Shown: positions 7,270 through 16,524 of the stretch, piece after piece
Layout: every line of letters starts with the position of its first letter
Position numbering within the stretch: the first letter of the stretch is position 1
NCBI GenBank assembly: GCA_017539565.1
Contig: JAFYCS010000048.1
Coordinates: 1 to 64,000, forward strand
From: Lachnospiraceae bacterium
GTDB taxonomy: Bacteria; Bacillota; Clostridia; Lachnospirales; Lachnospiraceae
Reading direction: 5' to 3'
Length of the DNA: 64,000 bases
Program-made: the position numbers and the translations under genes
Notes under the pieces: model-generated
The model's input: the letters and a program-made list of their open reading frames with translations, nothing else
Told to the model about the DNA's origin: nothing
Databases searched by the model: none

Positions 7270-8721
7270 ATGGGAAGATTACAGGGACTATATCCGGACG
7301 ATGTGTTTGCAGCTTTTGAGGAGATCTGCGGCATACCGCACGGTTCTTATAATATAGATGCGATAAGCGATCATCTGAAAGCCTGCGCGGAGAATGCGGG
7401 CTATGAGTGTGTTCAGGACAGGGAAAAGAACATACTTATCAGGGTGCCTGCAAGTGCGGGCTATGAGGATGAGGAGATACTGATCCTCCAGGGACATATG
7501 GACATGGTAGCCGTCCATTCCGACAAGAATGTAGATATGAAGACTCACATCCTTGATCTGACCCATGACGATGAATGGGTATTCGCTAAAGATTCAAGCT
7601 TGGGCGGAGATGACGGCATAGCAGTAGCCATGATGATGGCGATACTGAAAGATAAGAGCATAGAGCATCCGGCACTGGAGCTTCTTATCACCACTAACGA
7701 AGAAGTGGGGATGGACGGCGCCGTGGGGCTTGATACTTCCCTGCTTAAAGGCAGGAGACTGCTTAATCTGGATTCTGAAGACGAGGGGATATTTACGGTG
7801 GGCTGTGCCGGCGGCGTGCGGGTGGTGGCTCATTTTCCTTTTAATGCGAATGAAAAGCTTGCACGCAGGGCGCGCAAGGCTTATATTTATATAAAGGGAC
7901 TTCAGGGCGGACATTCCGGCCAGATGATCCACAAGGGCAGGGGCAATGCCTGCAGGCTGATGGCCAGGATTCTGTATTCGCTGGCTGATAAGGATGTATC
8001 CCTTATCGATATCAACGGCGGTACAGCGGCAAATGCCATACCCAATGAGGCTGTAGCACAGATAGCCGTGCCGGAGGATGTGATATCGGAGGTTGAGGCT
8101 TTATTTGAGCAGCTTAAGAAGGATATAATGCATGAGTATCACGGCAAGGATGACGGCATGCAGATAGAGCTGTCCGTAAGCGGTGAGGATGTGCAGACGG
8201 CGGTTTCACCCGAGCAGACAAAGCATATGGCTGCTTTTGTCATATCGGAGCCAGACGGCGTTCAGGCCATGAGCGGCGTGGTGGACGGCCTTGTGGAGAC
8301 TTCATTAAACCTTGGTATATTAAGGTGTGAAAACGGCATTACAGATGCGGTGTTTGAACTGCGCAGCATGATAGGCAGTGCGGCGGCACATTTAAAAGAC
8401 AGGGTCGTTGAGATAGCGGAGAGCTTCGGCGCACAGTGCAGTGTTTCTTCCTCATATCCTGAATGGGAATACAGGGAAGAGTCTCCGCTGCGTGATAAGA
8501 TGGTAGCGGTCTTTAAGGATATGTACGGCCGTGATCCGGTGGTGGAAGTGATACATGCCGGACTGGAGTGCGGTGTGCTTGCAAAGAAGATAGAAGGTTT
8601 TGATGCGGTATCCATAGGTCCTGATATGCAGGATATACATACCGTGAACGAAAAGCTCGGTATCAAGAGCGTGGGGCGTGTGTGGGATTACGTTAAGGAA
8701 GTACTGAAAAGAAAGGGCTGA
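7270..8721 (+). CDS. pepD: Aminoacyl-histidine dipeptidase (peptidase D, M20C)
   Basis: PepD is a cytoplasmic di-zinc dipeptidase that splits Xaa-His and other dipeptides. The 483-residue protein has the normal length for M20C. Zinc-site and catalytic motifs are visible: LQGHMDMVAV (His and Asp), SLGGDDGIAVAMMM (bridging Asp), TTNEEVGMDGA (Glu-Glu pair), LDSEDEGIF and HAGLECGVL. The lid/dimerisation domain lies between about residues 180 and 370. Start ATG 7270 follows TATGGAGAATAACA. The stop is one base before the next ATG, so it is transcribed with the PAS-like gene, though no functional link is evident. Confidence 0.92.
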   Translation: MGRLQGLYPDDVFAAFEEICGIPHGSYNIDAISDHLKACAENAGYECVQDREKNILIRVPASAGYEDEEILILQGHMDMVAVHSDKNVDMKTHILDLTHDDEWVFAKDSSLGGDDGIAVAMMMAILKDKSIEHPALELLITTNEEVGMDGAVGLDTSLLKGRRLLNLDSEDEGIFTVGCAGGVRVVAHFPFNANEKLARRARKAYIYIKGLQGGHSGQMIHKGRGNACRLMARILYSLADKDVSLIDINGGTAANAIPNEAVAQIAVPEDVISEVEALFEQLKKDIMHEYHGKDDGMQIELSVSGEDVQTAVSPEQTKHMAAFVISEPDGVQAMSGVVDGLVETSLNLGILRCENGITDAVFELRSMIGSAAAHLKDRVVEIAESFGAQCSVSSSYPEWEYREESPLRDKMVAVFKDMYGRDPVVEVIHAGLECGVLAKKIEGFDAVSIGPDMQDIHTVNEKLGIKSVGRVWDYVKEVLKRKG

Positions 8722-8722
8722 A

Positions 8723-10651
8723 ATGAGCGATCTGAAAGAATTCTGGGGCATGATGAACGTCCTGGATAATGCGGATGATGTAGCCATATTTGTGGTTAGC
8801 GGAAGAGACCAGACGTTATTGTACTGCAATCATCTGGTAACGGTCCTTACCAATGCGCATACGGGATCTCCCGTCTCCCAGGTCTGGGATATGGAGGATT
8901 ACCGCAAGGCGAATACCCGTTGCAATGAAGGCGGTACATACCGTTACGTGGTGGAGAAGTCGGCATTCGGAAAACGCAGGAATGTGACGGTATCCAAGGT
9001 GGTATGGAGCAGTGGTATACTGGCGTATTCTTTCCTGATCACGGCTCATGTTGACGATAAGGAAGAAGAGGAGAGGGATAAGATCTTTAACCTCCTCGGA
9101 AGGAATTTTAGACACATATATCTTATAGATATGATGAAGGGTGACGTTACCACCCTGATCAAGCCGGTGGACGGCGGTGAGGGTCATTACAGGGCTGTTT
9201 ACTACCATCCCGTGAGCTTTGATGAGTGGAGACGTGACATGATAGAGGCGCTGGCCCATCCCGATGACAGGGAGCAGTTAAGGTCCGTTCTGGATCCGGC
9301 AGCGGTACGCGGCAAGCTGGAGGAACGGGGAGATTATGCTTTCCAGTACAGGCAGAGCCGCGGCGATGTATATCACTGGACAGAACTGCGTTTCCGAAAG
9401 CTGGATGAGATCAAGGGCAAGATAGTCTGTACCGAAAGGGATGTGCAGGGCGAGATATCCTTAAGTGACAGGGAGCGTGCCAACGAGGCAATACTCAGCT
9501 CCCTTAGCAACGCATACAGATCCATATATCTGCTGGATATGGCAAACAATGAGTATTCCACTGTCAAGGCGGATGCACTGCTCTTCGGTACACCTAAGGA
9601 AGGCAATTACGATACCCTTCTGCAGATAGTATCCGAGTTTATACCGGACAGCGGACAGAAGAGAGACCTGGCCGCAACCTTTTCAGCCAAGGCGCTGGCA
9701 GAGGCGCTTTCAGGAGATGTGGACAATGTGGTGCGTGAGTATGCATCAGCGATAAATGAGGGTGAAAGCTGGATGAGCATAACCGCTTTCATGCCCCCTT
9801 ATATGCAGGGCATGGAAGATAAGTGCGTGCTCACATTTATGGATATAACCGAGAACAAGCGTGTTGAAGCTGAGAGGAATGAGAAGAACATCATCGTGGA
9901 TGTGCTTTCGGCAAGATACAGATCGGTGTATTTTGTGGATCTGATAAAGGGGACTTATCATTCAATACAGATCCCTCAGGAATACAGATATATCGAAAAG
10001 CAGTTCAAGACCATAGATGCAGCCATGGATCATTATGCCAAGGCATATGTGCTGGAACAGTACAGGGATATATTTAAGAACAGTCTTTCCAGAAAAGAAG
10101 TCCTGGCTCATAAGAACGATCACACAAGGCGTGAATATGTTTACCGTACCGTGGAAGATACCTGGATACGGCTTCATATCTATCCGCTGTCCGATGAAAA
10201 GGGGCATGCGGAAGCCATACTGATATTTGAGGATTTTACCGACGTGATGGTACAGAGGGAAGTATCACTTCTGTATAACGCTGTGCTGCTGGCGGATTAC
10301 GATTATATGTATGAATATGATATCGACACCGATATGATATACAGCCTGCAGTTTAACGGTGAGCGTCTGATCAGGGAGAAGAGCTGGGACAGCGATCTCC
10401 ATTCGGATGAGTTCAAGAAGCAGGTACCCATACATCCGGATGATCTGCCACTGTTCCTTCTGGCTCTGTCGAAGGAGAATCTGGATGATGCATTTGCGGC
10501 GGGAAAGACCGTATCACACATGTTCTTCAGGCGCAAGGTGGCCGAAGACAGCGAATACAGGCTGTTTATGTACGGCATGCATTATTTTGAGGATATGGGC
10601 AAGAGGCGTGTATTGATCATGGCCCGCGATTCCGAGAGAGAGGTAATGTAG
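8723..10651 (+). CDS. Protein of tandem PAS-like sensor modules without output domain
   Basis: The 642-residue soluble protein consists of about five consecutive PAS-like modules (roughly 10-115, 118-245, 255-375, 390-505 and 515-640). A recurring helix-to-strand phrase marks several of them: LGRNFRHIYLIDMMKGD, LSNAYRSIYLLDMANNEY, LSARYRSVYFVDLIKGTY and LADYDYMYEYDIDTD. Module ends often read like PAS-to-effector linkers (LTFMDITENKRVEAERNEK, ILIFEDFTDVMVQRE). In relatives these PAS modules precede GGDEF, EAL or kinase domains, but here the protein ends at ARDSEREVM with no enzyme domain. It starts one base after pepD ends and is followed 10 bp later by the SH3b gene. A sensor that acts through partner proteins is the simplest reading. 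Confidence 0.7.
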   Translation: MSDLKEFWGMMNVLDNADDVAIFVVSGRDQTLLYCNHLVTVLTNAHTGSPVSQVWDMEDYRKANTRCNEGGTYRYVVEKSAFGKRRNVTVSKVVWSSGILAYSFLITAHVDDKEEEERDKIFNLLGRNFRHIYLIDMMKGDVTTLIKPVDGGEGHYRAVYYHPVSFDEWRRDMIEALAHPDDREQLRSVLDPAAVRGKLEERGDYAFQYRQSRGDVYHWTELRFRKLDEIKGKIVCTERDVQGEISLSDRERANEAILSSLSNAYRSIYLLDMANNEYSTVKADALLFGTPKEGNYDTLLQIVSEFIPDSGQKRDLAATFSAKALAEALSGDVDNVVREYASAINEGESWMSITAFMPPYMQGMEDKCVLTFMDITENKRVEAERNEKNIIVDVLSARYRSVYFVDLIKGTYHSIQIPQEYRYIEKQFKTIDAAMDHYAKAYVLEQYRDIFKNSLSRKEVLAHKNDHTRREYVYRTVEDTWIRLHIYPLSDEKGHAEAILIFEDFTDVMVQREVSLLYNAVLLADYDYMYEYDIDTDMIYSLQFNGERLIREKSWDSDLHSDEFKKQVPIHPDDLPLFLLALSKENLDDAFAAGKTVSHMFFRRKVAEDSEYRLFMYGMHYFEDMGKRRVLIMARDSEREVM

Positions 10652-10661
10652 GGGAGGAAAA

Positions 10662-11126
10662 ATGAGAAAGAAAACATTGACCATAGTACTGGATGCATTC
10701 ATAGTATTGCTGCTGGTGACTATCGTACTGCTGATCGTAATGATCGTAAAGCGTGGTGAGGCACCGATAGAAGCCCAGGAAGCCCAGACAGAAGCACCCC
10801 CGGTGGTGCAGACCGAACCGACGGTAGCAGATACCGCCGACGAGCCTGAGGAGGAGCAGGAAGAGGAACCTAAGGGAGACCTGCTGGGGCGCTGTAATTC
10901 CGACGGAGTCAATATCCGTGCAGGAGCAGGTACCAACAACGATGTACTGGGTATGGCAGCTGAAGGAGATGAATACAAGGTTATCGTGAACCATGCAAAC
11001 GGCTGGACAGAACTTGAGTACAAGGGCGGGACAGGATTTATCTTCACTGAGTATCTTGACTTCTATCTTATGTCCGGTGGTGACTATACTCCCGTAGAAC
11101 GGGGCGATGTACCGATGGCAGATTAA
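10662..11126 (+). CDS. Membrane-anchored bacterial SH3 (SH3b) domain protein
   Basis: The N-terminus MRKKTLTIVLDAFIVLLLVT begins a single transmembrane helix of about 22 residues. A disordered acidic and proline-rich stretch follows (about 32-78: EAQTEAPPVVQTEPTVADTA, PEEEQEEEP), then an SH3b domain at about 80-140 with the hallmark GVNIRAGAGTNNDVLGMAAEGDE and GWTELEYKGGTGFIFTEYL. SH3b domains usually bind peptidoglycan or other wall ligands, so the domain should lie outside the membrane. The ribosome binding site is GGGGAGGAAAA. It is the last gene of the run from pepD and ends at a strong shared terminator. Confidence 0.8.
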   Translation: MRKKTLTIVLDAFIVLLLVTIVLLIVMIVKRGEAPIEAQEAQTEAPPVVQTEPTVADTADEPEEEQEEEPKGDLLGRCNSDGVNIRAGAGTNNDVLGMAAEGDEYKVIVNHANGWTELEYKGGTGFIFTEYLDFYLMSGGDYTPVERGDVPMAD

Positions 11127-11130
11127 TAAA

Positions 11131-11162
11131 AAAGAGGGACGGTAACTGAACCGTCCCTCTTT
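11131..11162. terminator. Bidirectional terminator
   Basis: A perfect 13-bp stem, AAAGAGGGACGGT (11131-11143) against ACCGTCCCTCTTT (11150-11162), with a 6-base loop and A/T runs on both sides, separates two convergent genes and can serve both. Confidence 0.9.
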
Positions 11163-11186
11163 CTTTATGTTGTCATAATGTGTATA

Positions 11187-13820
11187 TCACTCGTATCCTT
11201 CCAATGAGAAGTTATACCCCATTCCTTCAAGCAGCGCCCGTTGTTCTTCGAGGATCTGAGGATAATTGGGATCAGCGAAGAACTCTGCGTTATGCGGGCA
11301 GGATGCCGCTCTGGCAGTGCCTGCATTAACACCGGTATGCAGTATCGCCGGTTCCTGGGGCGGCAGCGTCAGGATGCCGGGAAGTTTGAAGGGACACATG
11401 CCGTCTGCCGGAAGGCCGGTAGCGGCGCATACCAGACCGGAATAATGCACGTTGCAGGTCTCCTGCGGAATGGTACCCTCTGCAAAGTATTCGTTCTTTA
11501 AACATTCACCGCAGAGCTCCGGATTGGGCAGCTTGCCTGATGCGGAACATACGGTGGCGGTGGTGATACCGTTAGGTACTTCAAAGGATTTATACTCCAG
11601 GTTTTCATGCAGGGTCTTCATAACGGTTTTCCACAGGGTCTTAGAAAGATTACGATCACTGGAAGGAAGATCCTCGTTATTATCATATCCCGTCCAGGTG
11701 GTGGCTGTGTAATAGGGGGTAAAGCCTGCAAACCATACATCCTTATAGCTTGAAGTGGTACCGGTCTTACCGGCGATAGCCATGTTACCGAAATTAGCGC
11801 CGCCGCCGGTACCCTTGGTAACAACATCTACCATTGCATCGGTGAGCAGGAAGGCGGTGGTCTCTTTGATAACACGGTGCTGTTCCTGTTTCTGGTTATT
11901 ATCTATCAATACGTTTCCGTCATGATCTACTATCTTGGTATAGAGGATGGGCTGCATGTACATACCGCCGTTTGCGATGGTAGCATACGCAGCGTTAAGT
12001 TCCATGTTCGTAACACCATCTGTGATACCGCCCAGCGCCAGAGCCTGATGTACGTCGTTTACGACTTTTCCGTCTTCGGTTACTCTTCGTTCTACCAGAG
12101 TGGTGAAACCGAATTTTTGCAGGTAGTCAAAGCCCAGCTGGGGAGTGATGACGGTAAGGGTTTTAACCGCAATGATGTTAAGAGACTGCTCTATGGCATA
12201 ACGTACGGAGCAGGTGCCTTTATAAGTACCTGTACCGTACCAGTTTTTAACAGGACGGCCGGTGTTATAGTTAAAGGGCTCATCTACAAATACATCAGCA
12301 AGTGTGATGCCGGCTGAATCCAGAGCGGGAGCATAGGTGGATACCACCTTGAAGCAGGAACCGGGCTGGCGGGGACAGGCATAGGCACGGTTAAGTGAAC
12401 GGCTGGTCTCCTTTACTCCGCGGCCGCCTACCATTGCCAGTATGTGTCCGGTATACTGGTCCTCTATGGTAAGTGCAACCTGGGGCTGAGGGGTCAGGCT
12501 GATCTTTTCGGCTATGATCTCGTCACCTTCCTCCATAACGACTTCCTGGTATGCTCTTATAGCGTCATAAGCTTCATCCTGTGAAGCATAGATCATGTTG
12601 AAGTTGGAATTCTGCTGCTTGTAATATGTTTTGAACATCTCGGAGGAGAAGTTCTGGGTCTCCCCGTTGGGATGCTGTATTGACAGACGGTAGTTCAGAT
12701 ACCAGTGGGTATTGTCCGGATAATTGGCCTCGTCCAAATAAATGCCGTCAACGATGGACTGGATCTGTGAATCCTGTGTGGTATAGATCGAAAGACCGCC
12801 GCTGTAAAGCATGTTGTATGCTTTTGAAGAAGCCTGGCTCTCGGTATAGCCGTCTTCCAGATATTTTGCGGTCAGATCCCTGGCAACTTCCTCAATAACT
12901 GCATCTTCGAAATAGGAGTATACATCCTCATTTACTGTCTGGGTATTGGTCTCGGTGATACGTGCGTATACATCATCGGCCAGGGCTTCGTCGTAAGCCG
13001 CTTTATCTATGTAGCCGTTCTCGAGCATCTTGTTAAGCACACGCTTACGCTTTTCGGCATTGGTCGCAGGATGGGTAATGGGATCGTTAGCTGAAGGATT
13101 CTGAGTTATACCTGCTATTGTGGCGCACTCGGAGAGATTGAGCTCGTATACGGGCTTTCCGAAGTAACGCATGGATGCAGCCATAACGCCCAGAGTGTTG
13201 TGACCAAGGTTTACGGTGTTCATATAAAGTTCCAGGATCTCTTCTTTGCTGAGACGTTTTTCAAGCTCGATAGCCAGAGCCTGCTCCTGAATCTTACGTT
13301 TGTATTTTTCAAAACCTGTCTCTTTAGTGAAGTTTGTAAAGACGTTGTTCTTGATGAGCTGCTGGGTAATGGTACTACCGCCCTGATTGAATTTGAACTT
13401 GTTCTTTACACCGATGGAAGCAGCACGGATGATACCCTGGATATCGATACCGTTATGCTGGTAAAAACGCTCATCCTCTATAGCGACAAAAGCATTGGCC
13501 ATATCCGAAGGAATCTTGTCCATGCTTACATAGGTACGGTTGGAATTCTCGGCCACCAGCTTGGTGAGGAGATGGCCTTCACAGTCGTAGAGGTTGGTCG
13601 CATAGCCTGTAGGCGTAACGTCGATGGTGGAGATATCCGGCGTGGTCGCCAGTACCCCTTTGAACATTCCTATTGCCAGGCAGGTACCTATGATAGCTGC
13701 CGAGAATGCACAGATAAGAAATGCTTTTATCACGTTGATACCAAGCATCTTTTTTATCTTTGTGCCGCGCGCGCAGAGTGCCCGCTGTTTTCTTTTTATG
13801 CCCTCACGGGAATAGTCCAT
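11187..13820 (-). CDS. Class A penicillin-binding protein (PBP1A-type), bifunctional
   Basis: This membrane enzyme polymerises lipid II and cross-links peptidoglycan. ATG 13820 (MDYSREG) is preferred because GGAGG lies 8 bases before it; the ATG at 13835 has no site. The 877-residue protein has a cytoplasmic basic tail and one helix (about 28-55), then the GT51 transglycosylase domain with the catalytic Glu about residue 115 in AIEDERFYQHNGID and GGSTITQQLIKN. The transpeptidase domain has SCFK (Ser about 488), SLN (about 546) and KTG (about 685). The C-terminal extension is Cys-rich (TVCSASGKLPNPELCGECL, CNVHYSGLVCAATG). The gene is alone on the minus strand, convergent with the SH3b gene. 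Symbol (ponA/mrcA) is left open. Confidence 0.93.
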   Translation of the reverse strand: MDYSREGIKRKQRALCARGTKIKKMLGINVIKAFLICAFSAAIIGTCLAIGMFKGVLATTPDISTIDVTPTGYATNLYDCEGHLLTKLVAENSNRTYVSMDKIPSDMANAFVAIEDERFYQHNGIDIQGIIRAASIGVKNKFKFNQGGSTITQQLIKNNVFTNFTKETGFEKYKRKIQEQALAIELEKRLSKEEILELYMNTVNLGHNTLGVMAASMRYFGKPVYELNLSECATIAGITQNPSANDPITHPATNAEKRKRVLNKMLENGYIDKAAYDEALADDVYARITETNTQTVNEDVYSYFEDAVIEEVARDLTAKYLEDGYTESQASSKAYNMLYSGGLSIYTTQDSQIQSIVDGIYLDEANYPDNTHWYLNYRLSIQHPNGETQNFSSEMFKTYYKQQNSNFNMIYASQDEAYDAIRAYQEVVMEEGDEIIAEKISLTPQPQVALTIEDQYTGHILAMVGGRGVKETSRSLNRAYACPRQPGSCFKVVSTYAPALDSAGITLADVFVDEPFNYNTGRPVKNWYGTGTYKGTCSVRYAIEQSLNIIAVKTLTVITPQLGFDYLQKFGFTTLVERRVTEDGKVVNDVHQALALGGITDGVTNMELNAAYATIANGGMYMQPILYTKIVDHDGNVLIDNNQKQEQHRVIKETTAFLLTDAMVDVVTKGTGGGANFGNMAIAGKTGTTSSYKDVWFAGFTPYYTATTWTGYDNNEDLPSSDRNLSKTLWKTVMKTLHENLEYKSFEVPNGITTATVCSASGKLPNPELCGECLKNEYFAEGTIPQETCNVHYSGLVCAATGLPADGMCPFKLPGILTLPPQEPAILHTGVNAGTARAASCPHNAEFFADPNYPQILEEQRALLEGMGYNFSLEGYE

Positions 13821-13892
13821 GGTTTCTGCCTCCATGAGTTTCTTCTTATTTAATGTGTTATTTTATCATTTTTGGAGAGAGAAGTCTACATA

Positions 13893-13938
13893 AAGATTCT
13901 TCGTCTTGTGACTTTCCTGAGCGCAGCGAAGGGTCTTT
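13893..13938. repeat. Dispersed hairpin repeat, copy a
   Basis: AAAGATTCTTCG (13893-13904) pairs, with G-U pairs, with CGAAGGGTCTTT. The right half, TTCCTGAGCGCAGCGAAGG, belongs to the repeat family also found at 19644, 36505 and 48266. It lies between the tRNA-Leu terminator and the PBP gene. Confidence 0.65.
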
Positions 13939-13947
13939 ACAAAACAA

Positions 13948-13971
13948 AAAGCCCTTGATATCAAGGGCTTT
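13948..13971 (-). terminator. tRNA-Leu terminator
   Basis: The perfect palindrome AAAGCCCTTGAT/ATCAAGGGCTTT lies directly after the tRNA on the minus strand and is followed by TTTTTGTTTTG in that direction. Confidence 0.85.
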
Positions 13972-13973
13972 AG

Positions 13974-14057
13974 TGCAGGAAGAGGGACTTGAACCCTCAT
14001 GAAATTGCTTTCACACGGACCTGAACCGTGCGCGTCTGCCAATTCCGCCATTCCTGC
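13974..14057 (-). tRNA. tRNA-Leu(CAG)
   Basis: On the minus strand the sequence folds as a class II tRNA: acceptor GCAGGAA/TTCCTGC, D-arm with GGCGGAATTGGCAGAC, anticodon stem CACGG/CCGTG around TTCAGGT (anticodon CAG), a long variable arm (TGAAAGCAATTTCA) and T-arm GAGGG-TTCAAGT-CCCTC, discriminator A. CCA is not encoded. It has its own promoter and terminator. Confidence 0.95.
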
Positions 14058-14068
14058 GCAACACAGCT

Positions 14069-14097
14069 ATATTACTATTTTTGGATACGCTTGTCAA
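14069..14097 (-). promoter_or_regulatory. tRNA-Leu promoter
   Basis: Read on the minus strand, TTGACA (14097-14092), 17 bp and TAATAT (14074-14069) form a near-perfect sigma-A promoter directly upstream of the tRNA. Confidence 0.85.
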
Positions 14098-14113
14098 GGA
14101 TTATTTTTCTTCA

Positions 14114-14142
14114 TTGAAAAACATATTTTTATAGTGTAAAGT
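14114..14142 (+). promoter_or_regulatory. Candidate promoter for the GH74 gene cluster
   Basis: TTGAAA (14114-14119), 17 bp and TAAAGT (14137-14142), divergent from the tRNA-Leu promoter, with GAGGTGAAAAG as ribosome binding site just before ATG 14163. Confidence 0.5.
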
Positions 14143-14162
14143 GATAATGAGGTGAAAAGAAG

Positions 14163-16430
14163 ATGTCTGAAAAGTCTGCTCTTTTAAACTACAGCTATTA
14201 TAACGCTCCCATTCCGGGGGGCGGATATGTCACGGGCTTCGCCTTTGACGAAAAGAATCCCGGTATCTTATATTGCCGCACCGATATAGGCGGCTGTTAC
14301 AGATATTGTTATGAAAGCGGCTGCTGGCAGAGCCTGTCCCGGCATGCGGGGATGGAGGATTTAAGCGAGACCTTCCCCATAGCTATTGCTGCTGCGGATA
14401 AAAAGCTCTATATCGCCTGCGGCTGCAGCAGACGCTATGAATGTGACCCCGCGGATCATGGCGGCAGGCTGTGCATATCCGAAGATGGCGGGGAAAGCTA
14501 TACTTATGAGGATATACCCTGCTTCATTCACGGAAACCTTAACGGCCGCGGGACCGGCAGGCGCCTGATCGCGGGAGCTTCCGGCAGGCTTTATTTTGCA
14601 AGCCAGTGTAACGGTCTGGGGATAAGGGATAAGGACGAGAGCTGGAGCTTTAGGGACGTATGCGGGGAGATGTATCTGACCGGCATCTATGTTTCGGAGG
14701 ATGAGAATATCATCGTGGCGGGGACAGCCGGCATATCGGAAAAAGCGGGAGACAGAAGGGGGCACAGTCTGTATATTTCGCGGGACAGTGGTATGAGCTT
14801 TGAAGAGCTGCCGGAGCCGGAGGATAAAGATGAGGCGCACTACAGCGGTTTTGTGGCACACAGAATGTCAGCGGACGATGAGTTCCTGTATGTTAGCTTC
14901 AGTGCAAGTGCTCCGGATGCTTATGCGGGCTGGATGGCATACAGCTGTGACGGAGGGAACTTTAAATACGGCAGGGTAGTGAGGTACCCGCTAATAGATT
15001 TTGCCGGGTATGAGGATATCACTCCGGAGGCGGATATGCCTCTGGGCTATGGCGGCATTGCCGTAAGCAGACTGCTTCCGGGACTTGTGGCAGTATCGAG
15101 TATATGCTCTATGCGCGGAGACCGTATCTGGGTATCACGTGACAGGGGGCTTAACTGGGAGGTTGCACTCTATGACCTGGAAAAGGGTGGGCTTACCATA
15201 CATACCGATTATCTGAAACCCCGGTGTCACGGGGGACATTCCCCTGTGCACTGGATGAGCGATCTTGCCATGAATCCCCACAACGCGGATGAATTGTGGT
15301 TCAACACGGGGACGGGTGTGTTTAAGAGCACGAATTTCACTTCGGATGAGCGTATTTTTTCCGACTGCTGTGAGGGAATTGAGGAGACGGTGCACCTTAA
15401 CCTGTACAGTCCGCCTTCGGGAGAGGTACAGCTTATCGACATACTGGGAGACCTTGGGGGATTTGCTTTCAGGGATCTGCACAGGGCGTGTAAGAATTCC
15501 TTTGCGGATGAAGCTGAAAACCGTTATATAACCTGTATAAACGCAGACTTCCCGGACAACGACCCGGATATGATAGCCGTGGCTGCCAGGGGCAACTGGA
15601 CCGGAGCGACCAGGGGAGGAATCATTCTGTCCCGCGATAATGCAAAGACCTGGGAGAGGCTGCCACTTCCATATGGGATAAACGAACGCATAGATAAGAT
15701 ATGCCATATGATCGAACGGCCCAATGTCAACCCGGGCTGGGTTGCGGTATCGGCCGACGGCAGCAGGATCGTCTATACCCTGGCGGAGTGGATCACATTG
15801 TGGGCGGACAATGCTGTGTGTGACGGTAAGAGCGTAAGGGTTGAATACCTTAAGGAGAATACACATAGACCCAAGCTTAAGATCATGTCTGACAGGGTGG
15901 ATCCCATGTATCTATACGGCTTCGGCGAAGACAGCAGGCTTTACGTCAGCAGGGACGGAGGTGAAAGCTTTAAGGAACTGCCTTCTCCCCTTCCCGGAGG
16001 GATAGACTTCGGCCTCATCGACTGCGCGGATAAGACACAGATACGCGGCGATGCGGGATTCTTCGGTACATTTTATCTGGCACTTGACGGGCATGGCCTG
16101 TGGAAGCTTGAATATGATAAAGAGAAGGAAAGCTTCAGTGCAAGGCGTCTCAGTGCTGAGGGAGATACGGTTTTCCGCTGCGGCCTGGGCATTAAGGGAG
16201 ATACATACACCGGGGCGGAAAAGATGATATACATATGCGGTATCATAGACGGTGAATATGGCTTTTACCGCAGCGCCGATGAGGGGAAAAGCTGGTATAA
16301 GCTCAACGACGATAAACACCGCTTTGGCGATATCAACTGCATCGAGGGCGACAGCCGTACTTTCGGGCGCTTCTTTATCGGCAGCGGAAGCTTTGGCCTG
16401 ATAGTAGGGGAAGAACAAAAAGTGATATAG
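14163..16430 (+). CDS. GH74-like xyloglucan-active glycoside hydrolase, intracellular
   Basis: The start YVTGFAFDEKNPGILYCRTD followed by IGGCYRY is the GH74 signature, with the first catalytic-type Asp at residue 41. Repeated sialidase-like Asp-box motifs mark the two seven-bladed propellers: SEDGGESY, SRDSGMSF, SRDRGLNW, SRDNAKTW, SRDGGESF and SADEGKSW. GDLGGFAFRDL near residue 435 corresponds to the region of the second catalytic Asp. GH74 enzymes cleave the beta-1,4-glucan backbone of xyloglucan. The 755-residue protein has no signal peptide, so it probably acts in the cytoplasm on imported oligosaccharides. The GH42-like gene follows after 94 bp. Confidence 0.82.
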   Translation: MSEKSALLNYSYYNAPIPGGGYVTGFAFDEKNPGILYCRTDIGGCYRYCYESGCWQSLSRHAGMEDLSETFPIAIAAADKKLYIACGCSRRYECDPADHGGRLCISEDGGESYTYEDIPCFIHGNLNGRGTGRRLIAGASGRLYFASQCNGLGIRDKDESWSFRDVCGEMYLTGIYVSEDENIIVAGTAGISEKAGDRRGHSLYISRDSGMSFEELPEPEDKDEAHYSGFVAHRMSADDEFLYVSFSASAPDAYAGWMAYSCDGGNFKYGRVVRYPLIDFAGYEDITPEADMPLGYGGIAVSRLLPGLVAVSSICSMRGDRIWVSRDRGLNWEVALYDLEKGGLTIHTDYLKPRCHGGHSPVHWMSDLAMNPHNADELWFNTGTGVFKSTNFTSDERIFSDCCEGIEETVHLNLYSPPSGEVQLIDILGDLGGFAFRDLHRACKNSFADEAENRYITCINADFPDNDPDMIAVAARGNWTGATRGGIILSRDNAKTWERLPLPYGINERIDKICHMIERPNVNPGWVAVSADGSRIVYTLAEWITLWADNAVCDGKSVRVEYLKENTHRPKLKIMSDRVDPMYLYGFGEDSRLYVSRDGGESFKELPSPLPGGIDFGLIDCADKTQIRGDAGFFGTFYLALDGHGLWKLEYDKEKESFSARRLSAEGDTVFRCGLGIKGDTYTGAEKMIYICGIIDGEYGFYRSADEGKSWYKLNDDKHRFGDINCIEGDSRTFGRFFIGSGSFGLIVGEEQKVI

Positions 16431-16524
16431 CACGGGGACGGAAATTAAGTGGCTGCCCTTTTGCCTGACTGATACCATATTTCGGAAACATGTACACTTT
16501 TTGTCACACACGCGGAGGTATCCC

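Noticed and set aside
13200-13853. 217-codon plus-strand ORF opposite the PBP gene
   Set aside because: Antisense to the conserved transglycosylase domain, which explains the open frame.
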